Of a DNA stretch of 37,236 bases, positions 35,080-37,236 are shown in pieces. The position numbers and the translations under genes were made by a program. Every line of letters begins with the position of its first letter. The first letter of the stretch is position 1. Below the pieces are notes generated by a model, which saw only the letters and a program-made list of their open reading frames with translations, made no database searches and was not told the DNA's origin. Source of the stretch: an uncultured Flavobacteriaceae bacterium (GTDB lineage Bacteria > Bacteroidota > Bacteroidia > Flavobacteriales > Flavobacteriaceae); contig CALDUJ010000108.1 of the NCBI GenBank assembly GCA_937923735.1, forward strand, positions 1-37,236, read 5' to 3'.

Positions 35080-36372
35080 TTATAGTTGTCTTATTTTTTG
35101 TTCCATCACTGGACCGAGTTCGTAGGCTGCTTCTAAAAGTTCTTCCTTGAATTTCATAGCAATGTCTTCCCTTCCGTTGGCTTTATAGATCTCGGCCATG
35201 TGATATTGTGCTTCTGGCTCAAATGTTTTGTCCAATATGTTATTTTCAACAATTTCTAGAGCTTTTTCATGATTGCCTTTATTATGATAAACCCATGCCA
35301 ACAAATCATACGATTGTGGTGTTGGGCGCTCTTTTATTTCTGCTTCGGCGATAGAGAACGCTTCTTCTATTTGGTTTAATTCTTCCGTTAGTAATAAGGC
35401 ATTGTATTTATTATACATCTTACCATAGTTACTATCTTTTACTGCCGCCATAAAACCCTGAATATTGCTTTCCTTTCCAAGAGTATCTCCCATGAATTCG
35501 GCAATTTCTGCCTTGAGCAAATAATAATCAGGAGATTTGTGTTGCTTGGTAATTGAATACAATATTCGTAAAGCCTCCTCAGGATTTCGCTCGTAAGAAT
35601 AGATAATCCAAGAAATTCCTTTTTTGGCATAAGCATCATTTGGGTCTAAAGCCAATGCTTTTAAATAGTAATCATATGAATCTTGCAATCTGTTGGCGTG
35701 CCCATAAAAGTCAGCCAAATTGGTATAAGACCATTGTTTTAAACTACTGATATTAGAGGATTCGGCAATCGCCATTGCCTTTTCCATATATTTTATGGCA
35801 GCCTCCAAATTACCTTCATGGTCGCTCCACTTAGAAAGACGAATCAAGTAATCGAAATCTCCCATTCCCTTGAATTTTGCGAGATACGATTTTGCTTGTG
35901 TATAGTTTCCTAATTCTAGGTACACATCAAAAAGCATCTTCTGTGTATTTTCTAAATTTTCACCATTGGTTTCTGCCTTTTCCAATAATGTTAAGGCATC
36001 TTTGAAACGGTGTTGCGATATATAATTTCTTGCCAATGCTCTTAAATAAGACGCATCATTATTTCCTGTCTTGTTATTGGCATCAATAAGATTCTTTTCA
36101 GCATCAATAAGAAATTGAATGTTACCAGTGGCGCTAAATAACTGAGAATTTGCAGCCGCCATTTTCCCAATATACGGGAACTGATTAGGAGCTTTTTGAA
36201 GTTTTTCGTTCCAAAAAGCATATTCTCTTTCAGCTGAAGTTGCTGATGTGTTTTCATTTATATCCAGATACACATTATAGTCTTCTGGATTAGTAATCTG
36301 TTGTTTAGAGTCTTCACAGCTAGAAAGCGTTAAGAAGCTCATCAATACGATAAATAAATATGATGTTTTCAT
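35080..36372 (-). CDS. TPR-repeat lipoprotein
   Basis: 430 residues with a lipoprotein signal (MKTSYLFIVLMSFLTLSSCE, lipid-anchor Cys19). The body is a row of tetratricopeptide repeats, seen in patterns such as LDPNDAYAKKGISW, GNYTQAKSYLAKFK, GNLEAAIKYMEKAM and GNHEKALEIVENN. TPR proteins bind other proteins; a partner in this set is likely but not shown. It lies between the DUF4331 lipoprotein gene and the small exported protein. A strong terminator hairpin lies just upstream, so its expression relies on read-through or on its own promoter. Confidence 0.88.
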   Translation of the reverse strand: MKTSYLFIVLMSFLTLSSCEDSKQQITNPEDYNVYLDINENTSATSAEREYAFWNEKLQKAPNQFPYIGKMAAANSQLFSATGNIQFLIDAEKNLIDANNKTGNNDASYLRALARNYISQHRFKDALTLLEKAETNGENLENTQKMLFDVYLELGNYTQAKSYLAKFKGMGDFDYLIRLSKWSDHEGNLEAAIKYMEKAMAIAESSNISSLKQWSYTNLADFYGHANRLQDSYDYYLKALALDPNDAYAKKGISWIIYSYERNPEEALRILYSITKQHKSPDYYLLKAEIAEFMGDTLGKESNIQGFMAAVKDSNYGKMYNKYNALLLTEELNQIEEAFSIAEAEIKERPTPQSYDLLAWVYHNKGNHEKALEIVENNILDKTFEPEAQYHMAEIYKANGREDIAMKFKEELLEAAYELGPVMEQKIRQL

Positions 36373-36399
36373 TATGTGTTTTTTTGATTTTTAGAGTTT

Positions 36400-36441
36400 T
36401 AAAAAACACAAGGGCAAGTTGTTAGACCTTGCCCTTGTGTT
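36400..36441 (-). terminator. terminator between the DUF4331 lipoprotein and TPR genes (minus strand)
   Basis: Perfect 14-bp arms 36405-36418 and 36428-36441 (cttgcccttgtgtt), 9-base loop. On the minus strand the stem runs into a T-tract (complement of the A-run 36401-36406). It begins 16 bases after the DUF4331 stop. Confidence 0.85.
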
Positions 36442-36457
36442 GGGCTAGTTCAAAATC

Positions 36458-37018
36458 TTACCAAGGCGAAGCCAAGTAAGGGAATGAACTTGAGAATGCT
36501 TTATCATTACTATCTACATGGTCATCAGACAATGTTGGGTTTTCAGAAAAATCCTCACCTCCAAAAATTAGAAGCAATTCAACCGTAATAACATCATCTG
36601 CTAGAGCACGACCAGTTAATACGTTGGTTCCATCAAAGAAAGTTGTGGTTCCGTCTAAGGATACATTCAATACATCTGTGGCTAACAATCCTGTAAATGC
36701 TGCAGAAGTTTGCATTAATGCATTCATATCACCCGGATTTGCAAATGCTGGACTCAACCCTTCTAAATTTGTCTGAAACATAGATTGAAAGGCCGCATTC
36801 TGTTCTGAAGGAATGGTTGTATTAAACATGTTTTTACTAGATCCAGAAACAAATACTGTATTTACAGCTGGACGACCCATCTGGTCTTCTTGTGCATAGA
36901 CTCCTGAAAAGTCAGGTTCCATATCTTGTGGCGTATTATCGTCGTCATTACTACAGCTTACAATCGTAGCGGCTGATAACAATGCTATTGTGATTAATTT
37001 TATATTATTGAATTTCAT
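36458..37018 (-). CDS. DUF4331-family lipoprotein (C-terminal-type half)
   Basis: 186 residues with a lipoprotein signal (VSCSNDDDN, anchor Cys22). It carries the closing part of the DUF4331 fold, seen in NVLTGRALADDVITVELLL, where the family has a G-R-x-L-x-D-D-V pattern. The family has no known function. A partial DUF4331 gene lies 28 bases upstream on the same strand and looks like the other half, so the domain appears divided over two proteins. The mature protein is probably at the outer membrane surface or periplasm. A terminator follows. Confidence 0.8.
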   Translation of the reverse strand: MKFNNIKLITIALLSAATIVSCSNDDDNTPQDMEPDFSGVYAQEDQMGRPAVNTVFVSGSSKNMFNTTIPSEQNAAFQSMFQTNLEGLSPAFANPGDMNALMQTSAAFTGLLATDVLNVSLDGTTTFFDGTNVLTGRALADDVITVELLLIFGGEDFSENPTLSDDHVDSNDKAFSSSFPYLASPW

Positions 37019-37046
37019 AATTATAGTTTTTTAAAAGTTTTAAATT

Positions 37047-37236
37047 TTATTGTTTTCTCTTTGACTCTACCCATGTATTGATAGTTCCAGATCCGCCAAC
37101 CATGGCTTTAGGAACTTCGACTACGATAGACATGACATTAGAGCCTGCAAACGTATCTGAACCTGGGTCATTAAACCCAGTAGCTGTTCCTCCTATAATC
37201 GCGCTATACTGAGCGAAATCCATAAAGAAAGGATCA
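37047..37236 (-). CDS. DUF4331-family protein, C-terminal part (cut by window end)
   Basis: An open minus-strand frame runs from the window edge to a TAA at 37047-37049, giving 63 codons. The residues DPFFMDFAQYSAIIGG and TFAGSNVMSIVVEVPK match the central DUF4331 pattern. The start lies beyond the window. Ending with W-V-E-S-K-R, it stops where a full-length DUF4331 would continue, and the next gene supplies the remaining part. Confidence 0.8.
   Translation of the reverse strand, partial: DPFFMDFAQYSAIIGGTATGFNDPGSDTFAGSNVMSIVVEVPKAMVGGSGTINTWVESKRKQ

Noticed and set aside
1-37236. CRISPR arrays, rRNA, tRNA, integrases, transposases, DGR reverse transcriptase
   Set aside because: Looked for because of the four-helix-bundle protein and the repeats; none is present in the window.

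Overview
The window comes from a member of the Bacteroidota, most likely a marine-type Flavobacteriaceae. The DNA is AT-rich and Shine-Dalgarno sites are mostly absent. One secreted peptidase ends in a type IX secretion (Por) sorting domain, a promoter matches the Bacteroidetes TAnnTTTG element, and several genes belong to families typical of the group (DUF6090, DUF4331, MG2/TonB-plug proteins, RskA-like anti-sigma). No rRNA, tRNA, CRISPR array, transposase or phage gene was seen.

Layout. 1-7.2 kb: the tail of an upstream frame, purL (purine synthesis), a secreted M14 zinc carboxypeptidase with a T9SS signal, and an AraC-type regulator. 7.5-15.8 kb: a fatty-acid beta-oxidation cluster made of an acyl-CoA ligase, a MarR regulator behind two near-identical 16-18 bp palindromes, a FadN-type dehydrogenase/hydratase, a thiolase and an acyl-CoA dehydrogenase. 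The order fadN-fadA-fadE is that of Bacillus subtilis. A small cassette carrying a four-helix-bundle protein, bordered by repeats, sits between fadN and fadA. 15.9-24.8 kb: a large MG2-type protein with a TonB-receptor plug but no barrel is transcribed leftward. Divergent from it runs a tight five-gene set: propeller plus two NTF2-like domains, a DUF6090 membrane protein, an M28 peptidase, an arginase-family enzyme and a YdeI/OmdA protein. 24.9-28.2 kb: a second OmdA-domain protein converges, with no gap, on a MoxR-type AAA ATPase and its VWA partner. 28.3-32.2 kb: a secreted protein with 11 Asp-box (BNR) repeats and a Cu,Zn superoxide dismutase lipoprotein. 32.3-34.5 kb: an ECF sigma factor and its membrane anti-sigma factor, preceded by a broken copy of the anti-sigma sigma-binding domain, followed by a small four-helix membrane protein. 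34.6-37.2 kb, leftward: a DUF4331 pair (one cut by the window end), a TPR lipoprotein and a small envelope protein, with a strong hairpin terminator inside the set.

How it fits together. The beta-oxidation genes form a complete acyl-CoA to acetyl-CoA route, with a MarR protein placed to sense the pathway and repress its own promoter and, through it, the operon. The sigma/anti-sigma pair lies next to a periplasmic SOD, so an envelope-stress role is plausible but not shown. The rest is mostly envelope and secreted functions plus housekeeping purL.

The signals I rate highest are the decayed anti-sigma paralogue at 32342-32563 (its homology continues in frame past a premature stop), the paired palindromic operators at 9296-9340, and the repeat-bounded four-helix-bundle cassette inside the fad operon. 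I did not find a clearly new multi-gene system.
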